DNA of 64,000 nucleotides from an uncultured Ruthenibacterium sp. (GTDB lineage: Bacteria > Bacillota > Clostridia > Oscillospirales > Ruminococcaceae). The stretch is from assembly GCA_944386555.1 (NCBI GenBank), contig CALXBN010000042.1, positions 1 to 64,000 on the forward strand, in the 5' to 3' direction. The position numbers were made by a program, and so were the translations under genes. Of the stretch, positions 17,744-27,085 are shown piece after piece. The notes under the pieces were generated by a model. That model searched no databases. It saw only the letters and a program-made list of their open reading frames with translations, and was not told the DNA's origin. The number at the start of each line of letters is the position of its first letter. The first letter of the stretch is position 1.

Positions 17744-19156
17744 ATGCTGGATACGCTGGGGGCTTTGATCCGCGCACTGGATCGCTGGATATGGGGTGCG
17801 CCCATGATTCTGCTGCTGATGGGCAGCCATGTTTTCCTGACCGTGCGCACCGGCTTTATCCAGCGCAAGACGGCCGCCGCCATCCGCCTGTCGGTGGCAC
17901 GGGACCCGGAGGCCCCGGGGGATGTAAGCCCTTTTGGAGCCCTGGCCACGGCCCTGGCGTCCACCATCGGCACGGGCAACATTGTGGGCGTGGGCACGGC
18001 CATCGCCCTGGGCGGGCCGGGCGCGGTGCTGTGGTGCTGGCTGACGGGTGTGCTGGGCATGGCCACCCAGTACGCCGAGAGCCTGCTGGCGGTGCGCTAC
18101 CGGGTGCAAAGCGCCGACGGGCGGCTGCTGGGCGGCGCCATGTATGTGCTGGACCACCGGCTGCACCGGAAGCGGGCCGCCCGGGCCTTTGCACTGTTCA
18201 CTGTGCTGGCAGCTTTCGGCGCCGGATGCGGCGTACAGGTAAGCGCCATCGCCGCCGTTCTGCGGGACGGCTGGCATATCGCCCCCGCCAGCGTAGGCGT
18301 GCTGGTGAGTACGGCAGTGGCCCTGGTAATTTTCGGCGGCGTGGGGGCCATCGCCCGGGTGTGCCAGCGGCTGGTGCCGCTGATGGCCCTGGCCTACATG
18401 GGCGGGTGCGCCGCGCTGCTGGCGGTGAACCGGCAGTGGGTATGGCCGGCGCTGTGCTGGATGGCCCGGGAGGCCTTCATCCCCGGGGCCGCCGCCGGGG
18501 GCCTGCTGGGCGGCGGCATCCTGGCGGCGGCCCGGGCTGGCGTGGCCCGGGGGCTGTTCAGCAACGAGGCAGGCATGGGCTCGGCGGCCATTGTGGCGGC
18601 CGCAGCCCGCTGCCGCAACCCGGTGCGCCAGGCCCTGGTGGCCTCCACAGCCACTTTCTGGGACACGGTGGTGATGTGCCTGGTGACAGGCGGGGTACTG
18701 GTGAGCGGCCTGCTGGCCGACCCCACCCTGGCCGCGGCGGATGGCGGCGGGCTGACGGCCGGGGTATTTGCCCAGCTGCCCGCGGCCGGGCCGCTGATCC
18801 TGACCGGCGGTATGGTACTGTTCGCCTTTTCCACCATCTTGGGCTGGAGCTACTTCGGCGAGCGGGGCGCCGAATACCTGTGGGGCACCCGGGCGCTGAA
18901 GCCCTACCGTGCGGCGCTGTGCGTCTGCGCGCTGGTATCCGCCCTGGTGCGCATGGACACCGCATGGGCCCTGGCGGATGTTCTGAACGCCCTGATGGCC
19001 CTGCCCAATCTGGCGGCGGTGCTGGCACTGCACAAAGAAGTGGCCGCCGAGACACACCGCTGGCTGGCACATCTGGACGAGCGGGACCTTCGCCGGCCGC
19101 CGCGCCTGGACCCGGGGGAAACTGCGGCGGCAAAGTGCACGGCGCAGGCGCCGTAG
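17744..19156 (+). CDS. Amino acid:cation symporter, AGCS family (alanine/glycine type)
   Basis: A 470-residue membrane protein expected to import a small amino acid with Na+. The family signature region GTGNIVGVGTAIALGGPGAVLWCW is present, along with FSNEAGMGSAAIVAAAARCRNPVRQ and about ten hydrophobic segments. The start at 17744 follows GTGAGGGATGGGCT. It is monocistronic, transcribed away from ruvC, and closed by a strong terminator. Alanine or glycine is the family norm; substrate is not proven. Confidence 0.88.
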   Translation: MLDTLGALIRALDRWIWGAPMILLLMGSHVFLTVRTGFIQRKTAAAIRLSVARDPEAPGDVSPFGALATALASTIGTGNIVGVGTAIALGGPGAVLWCWLTGVLGMATQYAESLLAVRYRVQSADGRLLGGAMYVLDHRLHRKRAARAFALFTVLAAFGAGCGVQVSAIAAVLRDGWHIAPASVGVLVSTAVALVIFGGVGAIARVCQRLVPLMALAYMGGCAALLAVNRQWVWPALCWMAREAFIPGAAAGGLLGGGILAAARAGVARGLFSNEAGMGSAAIVAAAARCRNPVRQALVASTATFWDTVVMCLVTGGVLVSGLLADPTLAAADGGGLTAGVFAQLPAAGPLILTGGMVLFAFSTILGWSYFGERGAEYLWGTRALKPYRAALCVCALVSALVRMDTAWALADVLNALMALPNLAAVLALHKEVAAETHRWLAHLDERDLRRPPRLDPGETAAAKCTAQAP

Positions 19157-19160
19157 ATAG

Positions 19161-19193
19161 AGAAAAGCACGACGGTTTCCGTCGTGCTTTTCC
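19161..19193. terminator. Bidirectional terminator
   Basis: Perfect 14-bp stem GAAAAGCACGACGG / CCGTCGTGCTTTTC with a TTT loop, between two convergent genes (symporter and nucleoside permease). Confidence 0.85.
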
Positions 19194-19234
19194 ATGTCTC
19201 TCTGCTTGGGTTGAAAAAACCCGGGCATCGCGCT

Positions 19235-20194
19235 TCAGCGCTTTCCCTTGTCGTAGATCTCGCCCAAGGCGCGGGGGCTGCGGTTGTTTTTGGAGAAGAA
19301 CACCAGCAGCAGCAGCGTCAGCAGGTAGGGCAGGATCATAATAAGGTCCGAATAAGTGCTGGGCATGCCCAGCACCTGCACCAGGCGGTAGCCGCCGGAA
19401 CGGGCAAAGCCGAACAGCACGCAGGCCCAGAAGGTGGGCAGGATCTTCCAGTTGCCGAAGATCATGGCCGCGATGGCCAGGTAACCGTAGCCCACATAGA
19501 TGCTGGAAGAGTAGTTGGCAAAGATAGAATAGGCAAAGCACATGCCGCCCAGGCCGGACAGCGCGCCGGAGAGCATGACGGCAATATACCGGATGCCCGC
19601 CACATCGCCGCCGGCGGCGTCCACCGCGCTGGGGTTGTCGCCGCAGGCGCGCAGGCGCATGCCGAAGGTCGTTTTGTACAGCAGGTAATAGGCCGCCAGC
19701 GCCACCAGGAGGATGATGACTTCGAAGGGATACACATTGGTGAAAAAGCCGCCCAGCACCGGAATGCTGCTGAGCACCGGCACGGTAAACCGGCTGCTGA
19801 CGGACAGCACGAAACGATCGGACGAGGCGCCGAACACACTGGTATTGATCTGGCTGGTGAGGAAGTCTGTCAGTGCCATGGCAATGATGTTCACCACCAC
19901 GCCGCTGATCACCTGATTGGCCTTGAACTTGATGCACAGCACCGCGTGGAGCAGCGCATACAGGCCGCCGCCGACCATGGCCACCAGCAGCGAGAGGTAC
20001 ATAGGCAGCTGGGACGATGCCGCAAACAGCGACGAGGTGCAGGCCACAAACAGCGCGCCGAAAAAGCCGCCGGCGCCCAAAAAGCCCTCCAGGGCCAGGT
20101 TGGTGACGCCGCTGCGTTCGCTGTAAATGCCGCCCACGGCGATGATGAACAGCGGCATCGCAAAGGCCATGCCGTCAATGATGATCGTACTCAC
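19235..20194 (-). CDS. Nucleoside ABC transporter permease (YufQ/NupQ-like)
   Basis: A 319-residue BPD_transp_2 family permease with about nine hydrophobic segments. ERSGVTNLALEGFLGAGGFFGAL near residues 26-48 is characteristic of Bmp-linked nucleoside permeases. It starts at GTG, overlapping the previous gene's stop by four bases (GTGA), after GGGAGGCGATGAGAA. Last gene of a four-gene leftward importer operon. Confidence 0.88.
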   Translation of the reverse strand: MSTIIIDGMAFAMPLFIIAVGGIYSERSGVTNLALEGFLGAGGFFGALFVACTSSLFAASSQLPMYLSLLVAMVGGGLYALLHAVLCIKFKANQVISGVVVNIIAMALTDFLTSQINTSVFGASSDRFVLSVSSRFTVPVLSSIPVLGGFFTNVYPFEVIILLVALAAYYLLYKTTFGMRLRACGDNPSAVDAAGGDVAGIRYIAVMLSGALSGLGGMCFAYSIFANYSSSIYVGYGYLAIAAMIFGNWKILPTFWACVLFGFARSGGYRLVQVLGMPSTYSDLIMILPYLLTLLLLVFFSKNNRSPRALGEIYDKGKR

Positions 20195-21357
20195 TTCTCA
20201 TCGCCTCCCTTCCCGGCTTTGCCCGCTTCACGGGCTTCTTCCTCCACAGACACCCTGGCCATATGCAGCTTGTAGCGCACAAAAGCGCCGCAGGCCGCAA
20301 ACAGCAGCATCAGGCCTGTGATCACCGAGCCGATCTCCTGATCGACACTGACGGCGGAACTCATATAGGTACTGCCTTTGCTGATGACCGTGATGAGGAA
20401 GGAAGAGAACACGATGCCGATGGGGTTGGCGTTGCCCAGCAGGCTGACAGCGATGGAGTCATAGCCGAGGTCTGCCAGCACCCGGGGCTGGATGGAACCC
20501 AGATAGCCCAGGTAGTAAGTGACGCCCGCCAGGCCCGCCAGCGCGCCGGAGGTCATCATGGCTTTCATAATGGTGCGCCGCACATTGATGCCTGCATATC
20601 TGCTGGCCCTGCCGTTAAAGCCCACGGCTTTCAGTTCATAGCCGAACTTGGTGAAATTGATGAAATAGTGCATCACGGCCACGGCCACCAGCGCCAGCAG
20701 AAAGCCCAGGGGGATTACCGTCTTATAATCGCCGATCATCACGTCCTGCAGCGTCAGGCGCGAAGCGTCCGACACCACATTGGACTGGCGCGTGATGGGG
20801 TTGGTGTAAAAAGACAGGATGAAAAAGCTGAGCAGATACTGCAGGATGTAGTTGATCATGATGGCTGAGACCACTTCATTGATATTGAAGCGGTGTTTCA
20901 GGTAACCGATCAGCCCGCCCAGCAGCGCGCCCACCACTACGCCGATGAGGATGACCAGGGGTTTGGCCACCACGGCGGGCAGAGGGGAATAGCCCACGGT
21001 GATGGTGGCAATGAAGCCGGACAGCAGCATCTGCCCGGACACGCCGATGTTGAACAGGCCCGCCTTGAAGGCCACGGCCACAGCCAGGGCCGCGAAGATC
21101 ATGGGCGTCCAGTTGTCCAGATAACTGAGGAAATCGGTGAACATGCCGCGGCCACCGGCATAATTCTCTTTGGGGAACAGGCCGCAGCCCTGCAGAAAAG
21201 CCGCAAATGCCTCGATGGGGTTTTTGCCCAGAATCAGGAAGATGATTGTGCCCGCGATGAGGCCCAGCAGCACTTCCAGCAGGGGGATGGTGATGTTCTG
21301 GCGCTTCTCGCTGCCCATCACGGCGAGGAACGCTTTTTTCATACTGTTCTTTTTCAT
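20191..21357 (-). CDS. Nucleoside ABC transporter permease (YufP/NupP-like)
   Basis: A 388-residue BPD_transp_2 permease, longer at the N-terminus than its partner and with a charged C-terminal tail. The segment AVAVAFKAGLFNIGVSGQMLLSGF matches the conserved cytoplasmic-loop region of this family. It overlaps both neighbours by four bases, so translation of ATPase and both permeases is coupled. The two permeases form the membrane channel. Confidence 0.88.
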   Translation of the reverse strand: MKKNSMKKAFLAVMGSEKRQNITIPLLEVLLGLIAGTIIFLILGKNPIEAFAAFLQGCGLFPKENYAGGRGMFTDFLSYLDNWTPMIFAALAVAVAFKAGLFNIGVSGQMLLSGFIATITVGYSPLPAVVAKPLVILIGVVVGALLGGLIGYLKHRFNINEVVSAIMINYILQYLLSFFILSFYTNPITRQSNVVSDASRLTLQDVMIGDYKTVIPLGFLLALVAVAVMHYFINFTKFGYELKAVGFNGRASRYAGINVRRTIMKAMMTSGALAGLAGVTYYLGYLGSIQPRVLADLGYDSIAVSLLGNANPIGIVFSSFLITVISKGSTYMSSAVSVDQEIGSVITGLMLLFAACGAFVRYKLHMARVSVEEEAREAGKAGKGGDEK

Positions 21358-22904
21358 GTTGTAACACCCATCATATAATTGCCCACCTGATTGACCGTCA
21401 GGTTTTGCACCGGGGCTGTTTTCAGCAGCTGGCCGCTGAAGATGACGCCGATGGTGTCGGCCAGCTTCATCACTTCGTCCAGCTCCAGCGAGATCAGCAG
21501 GATGGCACGGCCCTTGGCGCGCTCGGCCAGGATCTGGCGGTGGATATTCTCAATGGCGCCGATGTCCAGGCCGCGGGTCGGCTGCACAAAAATGGTCAGC
21601 TTGCCCTGCTGGTCCAGCTCCCGGGCAACGATGGCCTTTTGCTGGTTGCCGCCGCTCATGCTGCGCACCACGGTGTCTGCCCCCTGGCCCGAGCGGATAT
21701 CGTAGGCGCCGATCAGTTCCTGGCTTTTCCGGCCGAACGCCTCGCGGTGCAGCCGGCCCCGCACACAGTAGGGCGGGCGGTAATAACTTTTCAGCAGCAG
21801 GTTTTCCGCCAGGGTGAAATCCATGATCATGCCGGTATTCTGCCGGTCTGCCGGGATATAGGCCATGCCGGCCTCGTTGCGCTGGCGCACACTGGCGCGG
21901 GTGATATCCTCGCCGTCCAGGCGGATGGTGCCCGCAGCGGCATCGGCCATGCCGGCGATGGCGTCGGCCAGCTCATCCTGGCCGTTGCCCGACACGCCTG
22001 CCACGGCGAAGATCTCCCCTTCCCGGATGGAGAAGGACACGTCCTTCACCACGGGGAAGCCATTTGCGTTCTTCACGGTGAGGTGCTCCACCTGGAGCAC
22101 TTCCCTGCCGAAGTGCGGGGGCTCTTTTTCCATCTCGTTGCTCACTTCGCGGCCCACCATCATATAGGCCATCTGGTGGGTGCTGGTGGCGGCCACATCG
22201 CAGGTGGCCACCAGCTTGCCGCGGCACAGCACGGCGCAGCGGTCTGCCACCTGCTTGATCTCCTCCAGCTTATGGGTGATGAGGATGATGGTTTTGCCCG
22301 CATCCCGCAGGCTGCGGATGACCCCCAGCAGGGATTCGATCTCCTGCGGCGTCAGCATGGCGGTGGGTTCGTCGAAAATCATAATTTCCGCTTCGCGGTA
22401 CAGCATTTTCAGGATCTCCACCCGCTGCTGCACCGAGACGGTCAGATCTTCGATTTTGGCCCGCGGGTCCACTTCCAGGCCATACTTTTCCGACAGTGCC
22501 GCAATTTTGCCGTCGGTGCCCTTGATATCCACCACAGGCAGGATGCCGCCCAGACGCTTTTTGGGTTCCAGCCCCAGGACGATGTTCTCGGTGACGGTAA
22601 AATTGGACACCAGCTTGAAGTGCTGGTGCACCATGCCGATGTTCAGCTTGGTGGCCTGATTGGGCGAAGAGATGCGCACCTTTTCGCCCCGGATGTAGAT
22701 TTCGCCGGCATCCGGCTCGTACATACCGAAAAGGATGCTCATCAGCGTGGATTTGCCCGCGCCGTTCTCACCCAGCAGGGCGAATATCTCGCCCTTGTTG
22801 ATGGACAGGCTGATGTCGTCGTTGGCCACGATGCCCGGGAACCGCTTGGTGATATGGCGCATTTCAATGATGGGTGTGCCGGCGGCCGATTCGTTCATGG
22901 TCAA
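21354..22904 (-). CDS. Nucleoside ABC transporter ATP-binding protein (YufO/NupO-like)
   Basis: About 516 residues with two fused ATPase domains. The first has Walker A GENGAGKSTLMSILFG and an atypical signature (LTVSVQQRVEILKML). The second has a degenerate P-loop (VAGVSGNGQDELADAI) and signature SGGNQQKAIVARELD. This is the standard layout of RbsA/YufO-type sugar and nucleoside ATPases. TTG at 22904 (six bases after AAAGGGGGG) or ATG at 22898 may start it; I favour TTG on spacing. A hairpin terminator separates it from the upstream binding-protein gene. Confidence 0.88.
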   Translation of the reverse strand: MTMNESAAGTPIIEMRHITKRFPGIVANDDISLSINKGEIFALLGENGAGKSTLMSILFGMYEPDAGEIYIRGEKVRISSPNQATKLNIGMVHQHFKLVSNFTVTENIVLGLEPKKRLGGILPVVDIKGTDGKIAALSEKYGLEVDPRAKIEDLTVSVQQRVEILKMLYREAEIMIFDEPTAMLTPQEIESLLGVIRSLRDAGKTIILITHKLEEIKQVADRCAVLCRGKLVATCDVAATSTHQMAYMMVGREVSNEMEKEPPHFGREVLQVEHLTVKNANGFPVVKDVSFSIREGEIFAVAGVSGNGQDELADAIAGMADAAAGTIRLDGEDITRASVRQRNEAGMAYIPADRQNTGMIMDFTLAENLLLKSYYRPPYCVRGRLHREAFGRKSQELIGAYDIRSGQGADTVVRSMSGGNQQKAIVARELDQQGKLTIFVQPTRGLDIGAIENIHRQILAERAKGRAILLISLELDEVMKLADTIGVIFSGQLLKTAPVQNLTVNQVGNYMMGVTT

Positions 22905-22935
22905 TGGATACCCCCCTTTTCATGACTGATAAACA

Positions 22936-22973
22936 GATAAAAGGTTGCCCCACTGTGCGGTGAGGCAACCTTT
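22936..22973 (-). terminator. Intercistronic hairpin after the nucleoside-binding protein gene
   Basis: AAAGGTTGCC-TCAC pairs with GTGG-GGCAACCTTT, followed by TTATCTGTTT on the minus strand. A partial terminator here would lower ATPase/permease transcription relative to the binding protein. Confidence 0.65.
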
Positions 22974-22990
22974 GGCGTACAGGCGGATAC

Positions 22991-24190
22991 TTAGGCCAGG
23001 CCGGGGAAATCGTCGGGCGTATAGCCGTTGAAGTTGGCGGCGGGCACGATGGTGCCGTCCTTCACCAGAGCCATGCACTCCTCCATAGCGGCCAGGGCCT
23101 CGTCGCTGAGCTGCTGACGGCCCTCGGCGCTGACAAAGCCGGTGGAATCGGTGTCGGCCTTCAGCAGCTGGGTGCCGCCTTCGAAGGTGCCGTCCACAAT
23201 CTTGTTCAGCTCGCGCTCCACGGCCACGTCCATGCACTTCAGGCTGGAAGTCAGCACCACGTTGGAGTCGCCGTTGACACCGTCGTCATACTGGTCGGCG
23301 TCGCAGCCGATGAACCAAACGCCCTCAGCTTCCTTTACGGCGCTCAGCACGCCGTTGCCAGAGTCGCCGGCGGCGGCGAACAGCACGTCGCAGCCCTCGT
23401 CGATCAGCGCACGGGCGATGACCTGCGCGGTGGCCACGTCACCGAAGGAGCCCACATAGTTGCCGCCCACATCGTTGTTCTGGATGTCGGTGCCGGCATA
23501 AGCGGGGATCTCCACCACTTCGGCGCTGGTGCCGTAGTGGGCGTTGGCATAATTCACGCCGGATTCAAAGCCGTACTGATAGTTCACGTTGCTCTCGTAG
23601 GCGATGCCGTGCACGGAAGCGACCTTGCCCGTCTGGGTTGTCATGGCGGCGGCCAGGCCGGCAAAGAAGCCGCCCTCCTGCTCAGCGAACATCAGGCCGG
23701 TGACGTTGGGCAGGTCCACCGCATTGCCTTCGGCATCGGTAGCGGCGGAGTCGATCAGGATGAAGTACTTGTCGGGGTTCTCCTCGGCCAGGGTGCCGAT
23801 GCCGGCGAACTGGAAGCCGGGGGTGACGATGACATCATAGTCAGCCACCACGTCGGCCACAGCCTGCAGGGCAGCGGTAGAGTCGCCGGTGGGCTCCATG
23901 ATATCGGTGACGGTATCGATGTTGCCGCGGGCCTCGATGAAGTTCAGAACGCCCTCATAGGTGTTCTGAATGAAGGAGCCGTCGTCCACGCCGGCGGCAG
24001 TGGACACCAGCACGATGTTGAGGCCTTCCTCGCCGGTGGAAGTCTCGGAACCGGAAGCGGCCTGGGAGACGGAACCAGCCTCGGAAGCCGGGGTGGAAGC
24101 CGCAGCGGAGGAGCTGGAAGCGGAACCGCCGCAGGCGGCCAGGCTCAGCAGCATCGCAGCAGCCACAAACAGACTTGCGAACTTTTTCAT
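22991..24190 (-). CDS. BMP-family nucleoside-binding lipoprotein
   Basis: A 399-residue extracytoplasmic binding protein of the Bmp/PnrA/Med family. The signal peptide ends LSLAAC (Cys20), followed by a Ser-rich linker. The binding domain shows GLNIVLVSTAAGVDDGSFIQ, typical of PnrA-like purine-nucleoside receptors, and later DVLFAAAGDSGNG and WFIGCDADQYDD. The start at 24190 follows AAAGGTGATAGAAAC. First gene of the importer operon. Nucleoside specificity is inferred from family and from the nearby phosphorylase. Confidence 0.88.
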   Translation of the reverse strand: MKKFASLFVAAAMLLSLAACGGSASSSSAAASTPASEAGSVSQAASGSETSTGEEGLNIVLVSTAAGVDDGSFIQNTYEGVLNFIEARGNIDTVTDIMEPTGDSTAALQAVADVVADYDVIVTPGFQFAGIGTLAEENPDKYFILIDSAATDAEGNAVDLPNVTGLMFAEQEGGFFAGLAAAMTTQTGKVASVHGIAYESNVNYQYGFESGVNYANAHYGTSAEVVEIPAYAGTDIQNNDVGGNYVGSFGDVATAQVIARALIDEGCDVLFAAAGDSGNGVLSAVKEAEGVWFIGCDADQYDDGVNGDSNVVLTSSLKCMDVAVERELNKIVDGTFEGGTQLLKADTDSTGFVSAEGRQQLSDEALAAMEECMALVKDGTIVPAANFNGYTPDDFPGLA

Positions 24191-24384
24191 GTTTCTATCA
24201 CCTTTTTCCAAATTTATCCCCTGGGGGATCAATTATCAGTTTATCATGTTTACACGTTTTAGGCAATATCTTTACCGGCTATTTCGGCTTTCCGCGTGAA
24301 ATTTTCCGCGGAATTCCGGCGAAAAGAACGGTATGTGCCCTGCGAAAGCGCATTTTGTCGCTTTACGCGCACAGCCGTACCACT

Positions 24385-24882
24385 TTATTGCGCACAGGTC
24401 TCCCCGGTGAGCGCGGCGATCTGCGCGGCATAAGCCGGATACCGCGCCAGCAGTTCCTGCCGGCAGCCGTGGGTATAGCAGGCCGGGGTATAGCCCGGGC
24501 ACATGGTTGTGCCCAGCAGTGCCCAGGCGCCGCCCGGCGCCAGGCGGCTGCCCTGCCACACGCCGGCTTCCACGGTGTGCTGTACCGCCTGCCCGGCGGC
24601 CAGGTCCTGCCCCAGAACAGTCACGCGGCCCGTCCCGTCGGGCAGCAGCTCACACAGCTCCACCGGGTCTCCCAAATAGAAATGGTATACTTCATCCCCC
24701 GTGAGCCGATGCAGATGGGAGAAGGAGTTGGCCGTGAGCAGGTAATAGATGGCCGTGCCCGCCGGCGCGCCGTCCAGCGCGCGGGGGCTGGCGTAGGTCT
24801 GCCGGTGCATGCCGCCCTCTCCTTCCAGGGGGACAAGGCCCAGCAGGCGGATCACCTGCCCGGCTGTCAGCGGCGCGCTCAC
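24385..24882 (-). CDS. Cupin-superfamily protein (DUF985-like)
   Basis: A 165-residue single-domain cupin. The motifs FSHLHRLTGDEVYHFYLG and later GVWQGSRLAPGGAWALLGTTMCPGY match the DUF985 cupin family, whose members are mostly uncharacterised sugar- or ligand-binding proteins. It starts at GTG, overlapping the stop of the oxidoreductase gene by four bases (GTGA), so both are made together. Possible role: handling the product of that dehydrogenase; this is inference only. Confidence 0.75.
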   Translation of the reverse strand: MSAPLTAGQVIRLLGLVPLEGEGGMHRQTYASPRALDGAPAGTAIYYLLTANSFSHLHRLTGDEVYHFYLGDPVELCELLPDGTGRVTVLGQDLAAGQAVQHTVEAGVWQGSRLAPGGAWALLGTTMCPGYTPACYTHGCRQELLARYPAYAAQIAALTGETCAQ

Positions 24883-25961
24883 AGGCCCACCTCCCCCACA
24901 TCCGTCCAGGCGGAACCGTGTTTGGCGCTTTCATAGATGGCACTGCAGGCAGCGGCAATGGCCGCGCCCTGGCGGAAGGTGGGGTAATCGCCTGTTTGCC
25001 GGCCGGCGGCAATGGCCGCGTACACATTCTTCAGCAGGGTGATAAAAGTGTCGTCGAATCCGTTGCCGAAGCTGAACACCTGGGTATTCACCCCTTCGCC
25101 CTTGCGGGCGGTGTGCAGCAGGTTGTTGTCCTCCTCGTTCCACCACAGGCTGCCGTACTGGCAGGTGACCTCCAGCGTCAGGCGGTTGCCGCGGCCGGGG
25201 CTGATCTCCGACAGGAGCACATTGCCCAGCGCACCGTTTTCATATCGGATGGTGACGGCGGCTGCGTCCTCGGTGTGGATCTGGATGGGCTGGCCCTCCA
25301 CGCCGCCGCCGGCGGGGTACATCAGGCCGTCCTTCAGCACGCGGTCCTCGTGGAAGCAGCCGAACACAGCGCTGACGGCCGTGGCACGCAGGCCCGTGAG
25401 CCAGCCGGCCAGATCCAGCCAATGGCTGCCGATCTCGCTGACGGCGCGCATGCTGCCCGCCAGTTTTTCATCATAGCGCCAGTCCAGCGGGGCGGGAAAG
25501 GCGTTGAATTCCTGCAGATAGTTGCCGTGCACCAACAGCACCCGGCCCATCCGGCCGGAATCCAGGATCTCTTTGGCTTTCTGACAGGCCATGTGATAGC
25601 GCACATTGAACGTCAGCGCGCACACCCTGCCGGAGTGCTCGGCCAGGTCGGCCAGGGCCACGGCCTCGGCCGGATCGAAGCACAGGGGCTTTTCACACAG
25701 CACGTGTTTGCCGTGTTCCAGGAAATAGCGAACCATCTGCCCGTGGGTGCTGGGGGGCGTGCAGATGTGTACCGCGTCGATATCCGGCGCCAGGGCCAGG
25801 GCCAGGTCTGTTCCGTACACGGGGATATTCCACTGCCGGGCAAAGCGCTGGGCGCTGTCGGCATGGGCGGTGACCACCGCCCCCACCTGTACGCCGCAGG
25901 CCGCCAATGCCGCAGCGTGCACGCGGCCGCTGAAGCCCGCGCCGATGATGGCTGCTTTCAT
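24879..25961 (-). CDS. Gfo/Idh/MocA family NAD(P)-dependent oxidoreductase
   Basis: A 360-residue dehydrogenase. An N-terminal Rossmann fold (KAAIIGAGFSGRVHAAALAA) is followed by HICTPPSTHGQMVRYFLEHG and by ALEHGKHVLCEKP-like wording (HVLCEKPLCFDPAEA). The Glu-Lys-Pro motif contains the catalytic lysine of this family. The second domain has RAVSEIGSHWLDLAGWLTG. The start at 25961 follows AAAAAGGAGCGTGAACCTC. Family members oxidise sugars, inositols or related polyols; the substrate cannot be read from sequence. It is coupled to the cupin gene. Confidence 0.85.
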   Translation of the reverse strand: MKAAIIGAGFSGRVHAAALAACGVQVGAVVTAHADSAQRFARQWNIPVYGTDLALALAPDIDAVHICTPPSTHGQMVRYFLEHGKHVLCEKPLCFDPAEAVALADLAEHSGRVCALTFNVRYHMACQKAKEILDSGRMGRVLLVHGNYLQEFNAFPAPLDWRYDEKLAGSMRAVSEIGSHWLDLAGWLTGLRATAVSAVFGCFHEDRVLKDGLMYPAGGGVEGQPIQIHTEDAAAVTIRYENGALGNVLLSEISPGRGNRLTLEVTCQYGSLWWNEEDNNLLHTARKGEGVNTQVFSFGNGFDDTFITLLKNVYAAIAAGRQTGDYPTFRQGAAIAAACSAIYESAKHGSAWTDVGEVGL

Positions 25962-26119
25962 GAGGTTCACGCTCCTTTTTCCATTTGGGGTTTCCTTTGG
26001 GATTTGATTCCGCATGGGCAGAAAAACGGGGCTGCACCGAATTCCGCCGCACCGGCAGTGCGAAAGGCGCCCGGCTTCGGGGCTGCAGCGGGACGCCTCG
26101 GCGGAAAGGGTGCGTGTTT

Positions 26120-26857
26120 TCAGACCTCCACGCGGATGACGGTTTCCAGCGCGATGGTGATCTGCTGCTCCTGGGCCTTGGCCATGGCCTCGGGGTAGTG
26201 GTCGAACTGTTCGCTGCCCACGAACTCGAAGCAGGGGCCGTCGGCGGCGCAGATGCAGCCGGATTTGACACCCTTCAGCGAGCAGGTGACGAACAGCATG
26301 GCGGCCTCGTTTTCAAAGGCCAGGCAGCCGGCGTCGGCCATCACCCGGTTATTGGTGGGGATGACGCCCTTGTAGAAAATGCCGCCGGTAGAAATGATGC
26401 CCGCTTTGTACCAGGCATCGGTTTTGGCTGCCTCGTCCAGCATCAGCTGCACCACATCATACGAGGCCACAGCCGGATAGGACTGGGGAATCAGCTGGGC
26501 GGTGACGCCGTCTTCGCGGCAGGCGGCGGTGGCGATGATCAGCGCGCCCTGGGGCATGCCGGGCTGCAGGGTGCCGCAGGTGCCCACGCGGATAATGACC
26601 CTGGCGCCGCCCAGGATCAGCCCTTCAAAGGATACATGGGCGCCGGCCGCGCCCACGCCGTGGCTGGATACGGTGACGGGCACACCCTTATAGGTGCCGT
26701 TGAAAGTCCAGAACTCGCGGCTTTTGGCCACCACCTGCATATGATCCAGGCGGGAGGCGATCTTCTCGGCGCGGGCAGGGTCTCCGCACACCAGCACCCG
26801 GGGGGCGATGGTGTCATAGGGCAGGTCGATGATGGGAATGATTTTTTCCTTTTCCAT
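26120..26857 (-). CDS. Nucleoside phosphorylase, NP-I family (uridine/purine/MTA type)
   Basis: A 245-residue enzyme that cleaves a nucleoside with phosphate to a free base and pentose-1-phosphate. Visible motifs are [14 protein letters not shown] (phosphate site), [29 protein letters not shown] and [11 protein letters not shown] (nucleoside-binding Glu-Met region). The ATG at 26857 follows AAGGAGCATTGCC; longer frames cross the promoter. It diverges from mtnA, and together with mtnA and the aldolase suggests cleavage of methylthioadenosine or 5'-deoxyadenosine, but uridine phosphorylase is equally compatible. Confidence 0.82.
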   Translation of the reverse strand: MEKEKIIPIIDLPYDTIAPRVLVCGDPARAEKIASRLDHMQVVAKSREFWTFNGTYKGVPVTVSSHGVGAAGAHVSFEGLILGGARVIIRVGTCGTLQPGMPQGALIIATAACREDGVTAQLIPQSYPAVASYDVVQLMLDEAAKTDAWYKAGIISTGGIFYKGVIPTNNRVMADAGCLAFENEAAMLFVTCSLKGVKSGCICAADGPCFEFVGSEQFDHYPEAMAKAQEQQITIALETVIRVEV

Positions 26858-26936
26858 GGCAATGCTCCTTCTTTCCGCATGTGCGTGTTTGCGTTTCGGT
26901 TGAAGCGCAGGCGGCACGCCGCCCTGCGTTTTCTCC

Positions 26937-26965
26937 ATCATACCACATTTTCCCCTTCGATTCAA
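26937..26965 (-). promoter_or_regulatory. Promoter of the nucleoside phosphorylase gene
   Basis: -35 TTGAAT (26960-26965), 17-base spacer, -10 TATGAT (26937-26942), minus strand; diverges from the mtnA promoter about 40 bases away. Confidence 0.75.
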
Positions 26966-27002
26966 CGCGCACGGCCTGCCTGTGCGCCCGTGCACCGTTT
27001 TC

Positions 27003-27031
27003 TTGCGCGGGGGCGCGGGGTGTGCTATACT
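27003..27031 (+). promoter_or_regulatory. Promoter of mtnA and aldolase genes
   Basis: -35 TTGCGC (27003-27008), 17-base spacer, -10 TATACT (27026-27031). Back-to-back with the phosphorylase promoter. Confidence 0.7.
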
Positions 27032-27085
27032 GCAAATAAGAGAAACCACCCTGCGCAACTGCATGCAGGCAAAGGAGGCCGCACT

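Noticed and set aside
25985..27085. N-terminal extension of the mtnA frame by more than 350 codons
   Set aside because: It crosses a divergent promoter pair and is antisense to the phosphorylase; AAAGGAGG before ATG 27086 fixes the start.
26858..27085. SAM/SAH-type riboswitch before mtnA
   Set aside because: The leader after the -10 is only about 50 bases and has no aptamer-like motifs.
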